The notes below the pieces were generated by a model that searched no databases, was not told where the DNA came from, and worked only from the letters and a program-made list of their open reading frames with translations. Positions 6,592 to 13,714 of a stretch of 21,056 nucleotides of DNA are shown here, piece after piece. The stretch comes from Kiritimatiellota bacterium (lineage in GTDB: Bacteria > Verrucomicrobiota > Kiritimatiellia > RFP12 > UBA1067): contig WRML01000004.1 in NCBI GenBank assembly GCA_009777165.1, forward strand, positions 1 to 21,056. The letters are read 5' to 3'. The position numbers and the translations under genes were made by a program. Numbering within the stretch: the stretch's first letter is position 1; each line of letters starts with the position of its first letter.

Positions 6592-7878
6592 TTAACGGAT
6601 CTCGCGGATACGGCGTGTGGTACGCATGGCGCAAAACGCTTGGCCGCACATGGAGCAGTGATCGTCGGTGGGATCGCCGTGGCAGGCGCGTGTCGCGAGC
6701 CACCGGGCGCGGGCGCGTTGCGGATCGAGCGCGGTCTCGAACTGCTTCTCCCAGTCGAACGCCGCACGCGCACGCGAGATGGCATCGTCACGGTCTCGAG
6801 CCCCCGGCAATCCCCGCGCGACATCCCCGGCGTGCGCGGCGATCTTGTAGGCGATCATCCCCTGATGCACCTCCTCGGCGTCGGGTAGCCCGAGGTGTTC
6901 GGCAGGCGTGACGTAACACAGCAACGACGCGCCATAACACGCCGCAGCGGTCGCGCCGATGCAGGAGGTGATGTGGTCGTAGCCGGGCGCGATGTCGGTC
7001 ACGACAGGCCCCAGCACATAAAACGGCGCACCGTCGCAGACACTCTGCTGGCGTTCCATGTTCATTTGAATTTGGTTGAACGGCACATGACCGGGGCCCT
7101 CGACCATCACCTGTACCCCCCGTCTGCGGCATCGCCCCACAAGCTCGCCCAGCACATCCAGCTCGGCGAACTGCGCGGTGTCGCTCGCGTCCGCGAGACA
7201 CCCCGGGCGCAGGCCGTCGCCGAGCGAGACGGTCACATCGTGCCGGACCAAAATGTCCATCACCTCGTCCCAACGCATGTAGAGGGGGTTCTCGGCGTTG
7301 TTTCTGACCATCCACTCCGCCATGATGGCCCCCCCCCGGCTGACGATGCCCATGATGCGTCCCATCGCCATGCCCACGTGCGCGCGCAGGAGTCCGGCGT
7401 GAAGCGTCATGAAGTCAACCCCCTGTTCAGCCTGTTCGCGGATGACCTGCAGCAGGAGATCGGGGTTCATCTCCGGCACGTCCCCCTCCTGGCGCGAGAC
7501 CGTCTCGTAGACGGGGACGGTGCCGAGGGGGACCGGGGACGCATCGAGCATCCCCTGGCGAATCACGCGCACGTCCGTGCCCACGCTCAGGTCCATCGCG
7601 AAATCCGCGCCGGCATCCAGCGCGACGCGCAGCTTGTCGAGTTCATCTCCCTTACCCGAGCGCGTGGGGGAACGCCCGAGGTTCGCGTTCACCTTCGTGG
7701 CGAACAGCCTCCCCACCCCTTTCGGGCGTGCATGGGCGTGAGCCGGGTTCAGCGGAATCACGGCGTGACCCCTCGCGATTGCCTCGCGCACGTGATCAAC
7801 GCCCACACGCTCATCATCTGCCACGCGACGCATGGCATCCGTCGTGAGCCCGTCAAGGGCGGCTTGTAATTGGGTCAT
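6592..7878 (-). CDS. thiC: Phosphomethylpyrimidine synthase ThiC
   Basis: Radical-SAM enzyme that rearranges aminoimidazole ribotide to the hydroxymethylpyrimidine phosphate used for thiamine. The 428-residue length fits the short bacterial/archaeal form. Visible signatures are KVNANLGRSP near the N-terminus, DLSVGTD, PVPLGTVPVYE, VDFMTLHAG, SRGGAIMAEWM, SLGDGLRPGC, VEGPGHVPFNQI, CDGAPFYVLGPVVTDIAPGYDHI and the C-terminal cluster motif CSMCGQAFC with C408, C411 and C416. GGAG precedes the ATG at eight bases. The 55-base gap upstream contains no TPP riboswitch, although thiC genes usually have one. A nine-base C run (7329-7337) encodes Gly-Gly in SRGGA. It is placed between the metallopeptidase gene and truA. 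Confidence 0.95.
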   Translation of the reverse strand: MTQLQAALDGLTTDAMRRVADDERVGVDHVREAIARGHAVIPLNPAHAHARPKGVGRLFATKVNANLGRSPTRSGKGDELDKLRVALDAGADFAMDLSVGTDVRVIRQGMLDASPVPLGTVPVYETVSRQEGDVPEMNPDLLLQVIREQAEQGVDFMTLHAGLLRAHVGMAMGRIMGIVSRGGAIMAEWMVRNNAENPLYMRWDEVMDILVRHDVTVSLGDGLRPGCLADASDTAQFAELDVLGELVGRCRRRGVQVMVEGPGHVPFNQIQMNMERQQSVCDGAPFYVLGPVVTDIAPGYDHITSCIGATAAACYGASLLCYVTPAEHLGLPDAEEVHQGMIAYKIAAHAGDVARGLPGARDRDDAISRARAAFDWEKQFETALDPQRARARWLATRACHGDPTDDHCSMCGQAFCAMRTTRRIREIR

Positions 7879-7933
7879 GTTGGAATCTCCATTGTTTTCG
7901 AGGGCGCACTCACGCCAAAGGCCGAAAGCCTTT

Positions 7934-9568
7934 TCAATTGACCCTGAAACGCTTTGAGGTCCCCCCCTTGCGCCAGAAGTCGAGGAACGCCGCCTGGAAC
8001 GCCTTCATGTCAGTGTCCTCGAATGCTTGCTGCGTGGCGGTTTCGGCGTTCTTCGTCTCTTTCAGTGCCGTACGGTATTTCGTGAGGATGTTCGCGTACG
8101 CGGTGGGCTTCCCGGAGGATGTGCCGCAGTGGAGGAAATAGACCAGGCCCCAGGCGGTCGCGTAATTCAGGTTGCGCGTCTTCTCGTCGCCCGCGTAGAA
8201 TTGTGCATGGTTGGCCTTCAGGATGAACGCGATATTGTCCACCGCCGCGTCCAAGTTGTTCATCAATGTCCGTTTCTGGTGCGACTCCTTGACCTCAACG
8301 CGTTTCTGCGCGTCAATCTCCGCTGCCTCAAAGAAACAGGCGTGGCCCTCGTTGTACCAGACCGCGTCCTGAATACCGCCCGACGCATAAAACAGGTACT
8401 GGTGGAACGCCTCATGCCGTACAATCACCACCGTGCGCTCCTTCTCCGCCTTGTCCGTGCCCTGCGCGCCCTGCGACAGGATGCACAACTCGCGACGTGA
8501 CGGCACCCAGCACCCGGCACTCCATTCCATCCCCTCCCCCACATAGTTCGCATAGGCTTCTTTCGATTCAAAGATACGGACCACGTTCACCTCCTCCTTG
8601 TCGCTGAACGGCTCGACGGTTTTCGCGAACCCCTGCCGCAGCGTTGGGAGAGTGTTCTGTAAATCCCTGATCAGCGACTTCCCCGCCGCACCCTTGATGT
8701 TCGACAGGAAAATGTAGTTCGCCGCCTCGGCGTACCACCAGCCCTCCATATTCTCGATGCTCTTGATCGCATCGTCGCGCCCAGAGATGGAGGAGCCGTC
8801 AACGGGCGGAGGGTTCCCCGGCTGGCCGGCCGCCCGCTTCGGGGCGTTGACGGGGGTTGCCGCCGTCGGGGAGACCGCCGCCACGCCCTTGAAGAACTGC
8901 GCCTCAAACTCCTGCCGCACCTTTTGCGGCGGCGAGCCATCATTCACCTGAAGCACCGTCGCGTACCAGCCCGACGGCTTAACCTGCCCCCCCGGGGTGC
9001 GCACCTTCACGCGGAACACCCACGCCAGCGTCTTCGTGTCTGGCGACGGGAAAAAGAGCGCGTCCGTCAGGCTCAAGTTCTGCCCGGTCCGCAGTTTCTC
9101 GACACCCGTAGGCGCGGTGCCCGTGAACGATGCCACCCACGCCGACAACGCCTCCTCGCTGGAGGCCGCGCCCAACGCCCCCTCCGATGTCTTCACCACC
9201 TTCTCGTAGGTATCACGCGTGACGTGATCCGCGTCGCCGAACTGCCGGTCTATCTTCGGCAGCTGCACGGTCGGCTGCGCGACGATCATGCTGTTCCCGG
9301 CCGCATCCCGCCACTGCCCCGCGTGTTGCGAGGCGTACCACAACTCACGCACGCTGAAGGCGTCATATGACGTCTTTTCCTCCCCTCGCGTCACCGTGTA
9401 GGAATGGACCTTCGGCGGCGGCAGCGGCTCGGGATTGGCGTTCCCCAACACCCGCATCTTCAACCCGAGGCTCGGCAGGTTCTTATCCGCCTGAAACGAC
9501 GGTGCGGCGGGAACCGCCACATGCCAAAAAAGGAAAGCACCCAAAAAAAGATAATCGAATTTTTTCAT
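7934..9568 (-). CDS. Exported DUF1570-like zinc metallopeptidase
   Basis: A 544-residue protein with an N-terminal signal peptide (MKKFDYLFLGAFLFWHVAVPAAP, probable cleavage after AVPAA). Residues about 50-230 are an unassigned mixed region, 231-260 a Pro/Ala/Gly-rich linker, and about 270-540 a peptidase-like domain. The zinc signature HEAFH is at 385-389, with NEGHACFFE at 406-414 giving the third ligand, the HExxH...NEG pattern of gluzincin-type DUF1570 proteins common in Planctomycetes and Verrucomicrobia. The ligands are intact, so it is likely active outside the cytoplasm or in the periplasm; the substrate is unknown. The promoter at 9577-9605 is so close that the mRNA may begin at or near the ATG. 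It is 55 bases upstream of thiC and could drive thiC-truA. Confidence 0.8.
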   Translation of the reverse strand: MKKFDYLFLGAFLFWHVAVPAAPSFQADKNLPSLGLKMRVLGNANPEPLPPPKVHSYTVTRGEEKTSYDAFSVRELWYASQHAGQWRDAAGNSMIVAQPTVQLPKIDRQFGDADHVTRDTYEKVVKTSEGALGAASSEEALSAWVASFTGTAPTGVEKLRTGQNLSLTDALFFPSPDTKTLAWVFRVKVRTPGGQVKPSGWYATVLQVNDGSPPQKVRQEFEAQFFKGVAAVSPTAATPVNAPKRAAGQPGNPPPVDGSSISGRDDAIKSIENMEGWWYAEAANYIFLSNIKGAAGKSLIRDLQNTLPTLRQGFAKTVEPFSDKEEVNVVRIFESKEAYANYVGEGMEWSAGCWVPSRRELCILSQGAQGTDKAEKERTVVIVRHEAFHQYLFYASGGIQDAVWYNEGHACFFEAAEIDAQKRVEVKESHQKRTLMNNLDAAVDNIAFILKANHAQFYAGDEKTRNLNYATAWGLVYFLHCGTSSGKPTAYANILTKYRTALKETKNAETATQQAFEDTDMKAFQAAFLDFWRKGGTSKRFRVN

Positions 9569-9576
9569 AAGCCCAT

Positions 9577-9605
9577 AGTATAGACCCTTTTCGGTGACGT
9601 TTCAA
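9577..9605 (-). promoter_or_regulatory. Promoter abutting the metallopeptidase ATG
   Basis: On the minus strand TTGAAA (9600-9605), 17 bp, then TATACT (9577-9582). The -10 box ends only eight bases before the ATG at 9568, so initiation would fall at or within a base or two of the start codon, leaving no room for a Shine-Dalgarno sequence. No later in-frame ATG would keep the signal peptide. Confidence 0.6.
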
Positions 9606-9676
9606 CTCCTGAATTTGTTTCCTTTCACCAAACCCAGAAAGGGATGTGGGGTGCCGCTTGCGGATGGTCTTGCCGT

Positions 9677-9835
9677 TCAGGGCGTTGAACCGTTTCCCCT
9701 GTAATGTCCCCCTGCATCCTGCGTGATCATTTTCTGGTCTCCCCACGAAAGCCCCCGCGTCTCCTCAATGACGGGATCGAGGACACTCCCGATGACGAGA
9801 AGCCCGGCCTTTCCTCCATTTTCGTATTTGCCCAT
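9677..9835 (-). CDS. Possible 52-aa ORF or coding remnant
   Basis: The spacer 9606-9918 has no clear gene. On the minus strand a 52-codon frame starting MGKYENGGKAGLLVIGSV and ending GGHYRGNGSTP has protein-like composition, and the frame remains open a little upstream (YWEAIAGT). There is no good RBS, and I recognise no family. It may be a decayed gene end or a small protein. Flanking 9858-9900 carries short AATTG/CGCAAATTG repeats. Treat as weak. Confidence 0.2.
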   Translation of the reverse strand: MGKYENGGKAGLLVIGSVLDPVIEETRGLSWGDQKMITQDAGGHYRGNGSTP

Positions 9836-9918
9836 CGTCCCCGCGATGGCTTCCCAGTAAATGACGCAAATTGTGCAAATTGCGCGAATTGTTCGATTTC
9901 ACACGCGAAAAGAATAGA

Positions 9919-9957
9919 TTAACGAAAATTTAACATGACCATGATAATTCCCTAACC
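9919..9957 (+). promoter_or_regulatory. 11-bp periodic TTAAC array upstream of pstS
   Basis: TTAACG (9919), TTAACA (9930), ATGATA (9941) and CTAACC (9952) occur at exact 11-bp spacing, about 60-100 bases before the pstS start. Direct repeats at 11-bp period are the layout of PhoB/PhoP operators, and TTAACA is the Bacillus-type half-site. A possible -10, CATAGT, lies at 9962-9967. Operator function is inference from position and period. Confidence 0.4.
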
Positions 9958-10018
9958 GTCCCATAGTTTAATTCCTCGCATCCGAACCCATTTCGGGTTG
10001 GAGCAGAAAAGGGTTGTT

Positions 10019-10837
10019 ATGATGAAGACGCAAATGATGGTGGCGGGGATTATTCTCGGAAGCGTGTGCGCACAGGCGCAGGATAAGCTGGTGCTGGATG
10101 GATCCACGACGGTCGGTCCGATCGCGAAGGCATTCGCGGAATATTATATGCGCCAGAACCCGGGTGTGACCATCACGGTGAGTGAGTCGGGTAGCGGTAA
10201 CGGCGCGAAGGCACTTTTGAATGGGACGTGCGACATCGCGAACCTCTCGCGTGACCTCAAGGACGCCGAGCGAAAGGCAATGGAGGAGAAAGGGGTCAAA
10301 CCCGTCACGCACGTTGTGGCGCATGACGCACTCCCGATTATCGTCCACCCGTCGAACAAGATAAAAGGGTTGACGGTTGATCAGCTTCGCGACATCTACG
10401 CGGGGAAAATCACCAATTGGAAAAATGTAGACGGCCCGGATCTGAAGATTGTGGTCATTAGCCGTGACACGAACAGTGGGACGTTCGAGACGTTCAAGGA
10501 GTTGGTGCTGAAAGAGGAGAAAATCTGCGAGAGCGCAGAGTATGTCGGTAGCAACGGTGCCATTCGCCAGCGTGTCCAGGCGACAAAAGGCGCAATCGGC
10601 TATGCGGGGTTGGGTTTCGTTGACCGTTCCGTGAAGGCACTGGAGATTAACGGCATCGCGCCATCCGTGAAGACCGTCCTTGACAAGACCTATCCCATTT
10701 CCCGCGACCTCTATATGTTCACCAACGGTGAACCGAAGGAGGGGTCATGCGCGGTGAAATTCCTCGGGTTGATCCATTCCGAGAAAGGACGCGAAATCAT
10801 TGAGGAAATCGGGTTCGTGCCAGTGGAGAAAAAGTAA
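10019..10837 (+). CDS. pstS: Phosphate ABC transporter substrate-binding protein
   Basis: Periplasmic or surface phosphate-binding component of the Pst high-affinity importer. The start at 10019 or 10022 (MMKTQMM) follows AAAGGG at 10008-10013; the signal peptide ends at about AQA-QD. The mature protein shows the PstS phosphate-binding signatures LDGSTTVGPIAKAFAE, SESGSGNGAKALLNGTCDIAN and SRDTNSGTFETF, with ITNWKNV and GAIGYAGLGFV. Length of 272 residues matches the compact PstS family. A 144-bp inverted-repeat element separates it from pstC. A TTAAC array upstream may give phosphate control. Confidence 0.92.
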   Translation: MMKTQMMVAGIILGSVCAQAQDKLVLDGSTTVGPIAKAFAEYYMRQNPGVTITVSESGSGNGAKALLNGTCDIANLSRDLKDAERKAMEEKGVKPVTHVVAHDALPIIVHPSNKIKGLTVDQLRDIYAGKITNWKNVDGPDLKIVVISRDTNSGTFETFKELVLKEEKICESAEYVGSNGAIRQRVQATKGAIGYAGLGFVDRSVKALEINGIAPSVKTVLDKTYPISRDLYMFTNGEPKEGSCAVKFLGLIHSEKGREIIEEIGFVPVEKK

Positions 10838-10854
10838 ATGTTCCTTATTCTCAT

Positions 10855-10998
10855 ACAAAGGCACAAAGGACACAAAGGCAATGTTACGCTTTTTTGATAG
10901 GATTATCAGGATTTATTTGTCTAACTCTTTTCGCTGCGCCTCTGCGTCTCTGCGAGAAAAAATTTAGAACATTGCCTTTGTGTCCTTTGTGCCTTTGT
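10855..10998. repeat. Perfect 31-bp inverted repeat between pstS and pstC
   Basis: Bases 10855-10885 and 10968-10998 are exact reverse complements over 31 bases (ACAAAGGCACAAAGGACACA...). The 82-base interior includes CTCTGCGTCTCTGCG, a pattern also seen inverted in the element at 16971-17086. It belongs to the ACAAAGGACACAAAGG repeat family. The left arm begins 17 bases after the pstS stop and the right arm ends 15 bases before the pstC start, so the transcript would form a long hairpin in the intercistronic region. Confidence 0.9.
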
Positions 10999-11013
10999 GT
11001 GCGACAAAAAAAT

Positions 11014-11958
11014 ATGAACTTTGCGCATGAACAGATTGTCCTGACGGTGGCGACGCGGCGGCGGCGCAAGGTGACAGCGTGGATCGGATCTGCACTCCTG
11101 TTTGCGGTCACGTCCGTCGCGGCGGTGGCGGTGCTGGCGATTATCTTTTTCATCGCGCGGGACGCAATGCCGTTTTTCCGCGAGTGCGGGGCGGTGTCGT
11201 TCTTCACAACAAACGCATGGTACCCGACGAGCGATTCGCCGCAGTTCGGGGCGTTGGCACTGTTCACGGGGAGTTTCATCGTGACCATCACGGCAGTGAT
11301 CATCGCCGTGCCGCCAGGGATTTTGGCGGCGGTATGCATGAGCGATTTGCTACCGTTCAACGTGCGGCAACTCCTCAAGCCCATCCTCGAGATGCTGGCG
11401 GCAATCCCGTCTGTGGTGTATGGTTTTTTCGCGTTGGTGGTGCTGGCACCGTTCATGCAAGATCACCTCGGTGCGTCAAGCGGCGTGAATGCGCTCAACG
11501 CCTCGATTATCTTGGCGGTGATGGCTTTACCGACGATTGTGAGCGTGTCGGAGGATGCGCTTCAGGCGAGTGGGCGCGAGTTGCGCGAGGGCAGCTATGC
11601 CATAGGCGCGACGCGGGCGGAGACACTGGTTAAGGTCGTAATCCCTGCGTCATTCAGCGGAATTTTCTCGGCGGTGCTGCTCGGGGTCATGCGCGCGCTG
11701 GGCGAGACGATGGTGGTGTGGATGGCATCAGGCAATGCGGCACAGATACCCAAGCCGTTCTACAACCTGCTCTTGCCCATCCGCACATTGACCGCGACGA
11801 TTGCGGGCGACATGGGCGAGGCAGACCAGATGACAGGCTCGGCGCATTACAGTGTTCTTTTCGCGATGGGGTTGAGCCTGCTCTTTTTCAGTTTCCTTTG
11901 TAACCTCGCGGGCGAATGGGTTGTCACACGGCAACGAAAATACCTACGAGGCGGATGA
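11014..11958 (+). CDS. pstC: Phosphate ABC transporter permease PstC
   Basis: Inner-membrane permease subunit of the Pst phosphate importer. The start at 11014 (MNFAHEQIVLTV) gives 314 residues; the open frame continues upstream to 10894 but that part is translated repeat DNA. There are about six hydrophobic segments, beginning at IGSALLFAVTSVAAVAVLAI, a periplasmic loop with NAWYPTSDSPQFGALALFTG, and the ABC-permease EAA loop near ELREGSYAIGATRAETLVKVVIPAS. No convincing Shine-Dalgarno sequence precedes the ATG (GACAAAAAAAT). The normal partners pstA, pstB and phoU do not follow; the next gene is guaA after a terminator. Confidence 0.92.
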   Translation: MNFAHEQIVLTVATRRRRKVTAWIGSALLFAVTSVAAVAVLAIIFFIARDAMPFFRECGAVSFFTTNAWYPTSDSPQFGALALFTGSFIVTITAVIIAVPPGILAAVCMSDLLPFNVRQLLKPILEMLAAIPSVVYGFFALVVLAPFMQDHLGASSGVNALNASIILAVMALPTIVSVSEDALQASGRELREGSYAIGATRAETLVKVVIPASFSGIFSAVLLGVMRALGETMVVWMASGNAAQIPKPFYNLLLPIRTLTATIAGDMGEADQMTGSAHYSVLFAMGLSLLFFSFLCNLAGEWVVTRQRKYLRGG

Positions 11959-11984
11959 TGGTGTTAATGCCAAATGACGTATGA
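11955..11984 (+). other. Vestigial ORF at pstC end
   Basis: The pstC stop overlaps an ATGATG from which only nine codons (MMVLMPNDV) can be read before TGA at 11982-11984. Stop/start overlap is how pstA usually follows pstC, so this may be the last trace of a deleted pstA, or chance. No recognisable PstA residues are present. Confidence 0.25.
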
Positions 11985-12017
11985 AGAAATGCGTCTGTCA
12001 CGTTCCATCGTCACCCC

Positions 12018-12060
12018 AAAAATCCTCTGTACCCCAATTTTGGGGTACAGAGGATTTTTT
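12018..12060 (+). terminator. Strong intrinsic terminator after pstC
   Basis: AAAATCCTCTGTACCCCA (12019-12036) pairs perfectly with TGGGGTACAGAGGATTTT (12041-12058) across a four-base ATTT loop, and the right arm ends in a run of T to 12060. The A-run on the left makes it potentially bidirectional. It separates the pst genes from guaA. Confidence 0.9.
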
Positions 12061-12062
12061 GC

Positions 12063-12091
12063 TTTCAAAACGCATTTAATCTCGCTATGCT
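12063..12091 (+). promoter_or_regulatory. Candidate guaA promoter
   Basis: TATGCT at 12086-12091 is a fair -10 box; the best -35 at 17-bp spacing is the poor TTTCAA at 12063-12068. A promoter is expected here because a strong terminator precedes guaA. Confidence 0.35.
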
Positions 12092-12126
12092 AAATCTTTT
12101 TATTCGCGGAAAGAAAGGGCGTTTTT

Positions 12127-13662
12127 ATGCAACGAAAATGGATTGCGATTCTGGATTTTGGTTCACAGTACACTCAACTTATCGCGCAGCGCGTGCGCGC
12201 ACAGCAGGTTTACTCGGAAATCCTGCGCTTCGACACGGCCGCTGAGGTGCTACGCGCAAAAAAGCCCGACGGCATCATCTTGTCGGGAGGCCCCGACAGC
12301 ATCTCCGTGAAAGGCGCGTTGCTGTGCGACCCCGCGCTGTTCGAACTCGGCATCCCTGTCCTCGGGATCTGCTACGGGATGCAGCTGATGGCCAAGATGT
12401 TGGGGGGAACGGTCAACCCCGGAGAAACGCAGGCATACGGGTTTGAGCGCGTCGCGGCGGTTCACGGCGCGCGCCTGTTCGTCGGCATCACGTTGGATTT
12501 CGATGTGTGGATGAGCCATGGGGACAGCGTTGACGTGCTGCCACCGGGATTCAAGGTGTGTGCGCGGTCGCTGGAATGCCCGATCGTGGCGATGCGTGAT
12601 GAGGCACGGAATTTCTATGGTTTGCAGTTCCACCCGGAAGTCGCCTACACGCAGAACGGCGACAAGGTCCTCCGCAATTTCCTCTCCTCCGTTTGCGGTT
12701 GCACGGGCAACTGGAAACTCTCCACGTGGGCGGACACGACGGTCGAGGCGCTGAAGCAACAAATCGGCGACGAGCGCGTCATCCTCGGGCTTAGCGGCGG
12801 CGTGGATTCCGTGGTCGCCGCCGTGCTGCTGCACAAGGCCATCGGTGAACGGTTGCACTGTCTTTTCGTTGACAGCGGGCTTCTGCGCTTCAACGAGGTG
12901 AGGCAGGTCGAAGAGCGTTTGCGTACGAAGCTGGGTATCACCCTGAATATCGTGCCTGCTGCCGAACGTTTTTATACCGCGCTGACGGGTGTCACTGACC
13001 CCGAGGAGAAACGCCACATCATCGGGCGTGAGTTCATCGAGGTGTTTGCCGAGGAGGCGAAGAAATTCGGCAACTGCAAGTTCCTCGCGCAAGGGACAAT
13101 CTACTCCGACATCGCTGACGGCGTGTGCCTCTCGAAAGACCCCGCGCAGGTTGTCCACGCCATCGGGTTGCCAGACGAGGTGAAGGCGGATTTTGAGATT
13201 GTCGAGCCGCTCCGCGATTTGTTCAAAGACGAGGTCCGCGCCGTGGGGCGTGTGCTGGGCATTGACGACGAACTCATTGACCGCCAGCCGTTCTCGTGGC
13301 CTGGGCTTGCCATCCGCATCTCGGGCGAGGTCACCGCCGAGAACGTTCAGTTGCTCCAACAGATTGACGTGCGTGTGAAGGCGGAAATGCGCAAGCTCGC
13401 GATGTACAAGGACATCTGGAAATGCTTCGCAATCCTGTTGCCGGTGAAGGCCTTGGGTATCCGCGACAGCAAGCGTACCTACGAGCGCGTCTGCGTCGTG
13501 CGTTGTGTGGATAACGCCGACGGCCGAGCGGTGGACTGGACGCGCGTGCCGTACGACACGCTCAACCGCATCTCCAACCGCATTGTCAACGAGGTTCCCG
13601 GCATCAACCGCGTCCTCTTCGACATCACGTCCAAACCCCCCGCCACGGTCGAGTGGGAGTGA
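12127..13662 (+). CDS. guaA: GMP synthase (glutamine-hydrolysing)
   Basis: Converts XMP to GMP using glutamine and ATP. The 511-residue protein starts at 12127 with AAAGGG seven bases upstream. The class I amidotransferase domain has DFGSQYTQLIAQRVR, nucleophile C82 in GICYGMQLM and H169/E171 in FHPEV. The ATP-pyrophosphatase P-loop SGGVDS is at 223-228, and the protein ends in the usual SKPPATVEWE. Two conserved synthetase-side motifs are altered: the normal PFPGPGLA is PFSWPGLA (S390, W391), and the IKSHHNVGGLP segment is shortened to QVVHAIGLPDEV. The overall frame and other motifs are sound, so this is a divergent but probably active enzyme. It sits 52 bases ahead of an SDR gene. Confidence 0.93.
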   Translation: MQRKWIAILDFGSQYTQLIAQRVRAQQVYSEILRFDTAAEVLRAKKPDGIILSGGPDSISVKGALLCDPALFELGIPVLGICYGMQLMAKMLGGTVNPGETQAYGFERVAAVHGARLFVGITLDFDVWMSHGDSVDVLPPGFKVCARSLECPIVAMRDEARNFYGLQFHPEVAYTQNGDKVLRNFLSSVCGCTGNWKLSTWADTTVEALKQQIGDERVILGLSGGVDSVVAAVLLHKAIGERLHCLFVDSGLLRFNEVRQVEERLRTKLGITLNIVPAAERFYTALTGVTDPEEKRHIIGREFIEVFAEEAKKFGNCKFLAQGTIYSDIADGVCLSKDPAQVVHAIGLPDEVKADFEIVEPLRDLFKDEVRAVGRVLGIDDELIDRQPFSWPGLAIRISGEVTAENVQLLQQIDVRVKAEMRKLAMYKDIWKCFAILLPVKALGIRDSKRTYERVCVVRCVDNADGRAVDWTRVPYDTLNRISNRIVNEVPGINRVLFDITSKPPATVEWE

Positions 13663-13714
13663 GGGACGTTCGAACGGTCGAGCAATCGAAAAGTTCTTCA
13701 GAAAGGAAGGTCGT

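Noticed and set aside
7879..7933. TPP riboswitch before thiC
   Set aside because: The gap is only 55 bp and lacks the conserved CUGAGA and related elements.
9606..9997. tRNA or small structured RNA in the pstS upstream spacer
   Set aside because: No cloverleaf, CCA end or strong long stem could be seen.
9998..10018. TTG start for PstS
   Set aside because: It would add MEQKRVV before the signal peptide; ATG 10019/10022 has AAAGGG at suitable spacing.
10894..11013. 40-residue N-terminal extension of PstC
   Set aside because: It translates the palindromic repeat (LCPLCLCVRQKN) and is not PstC-like; the start at 11014 matches the family.
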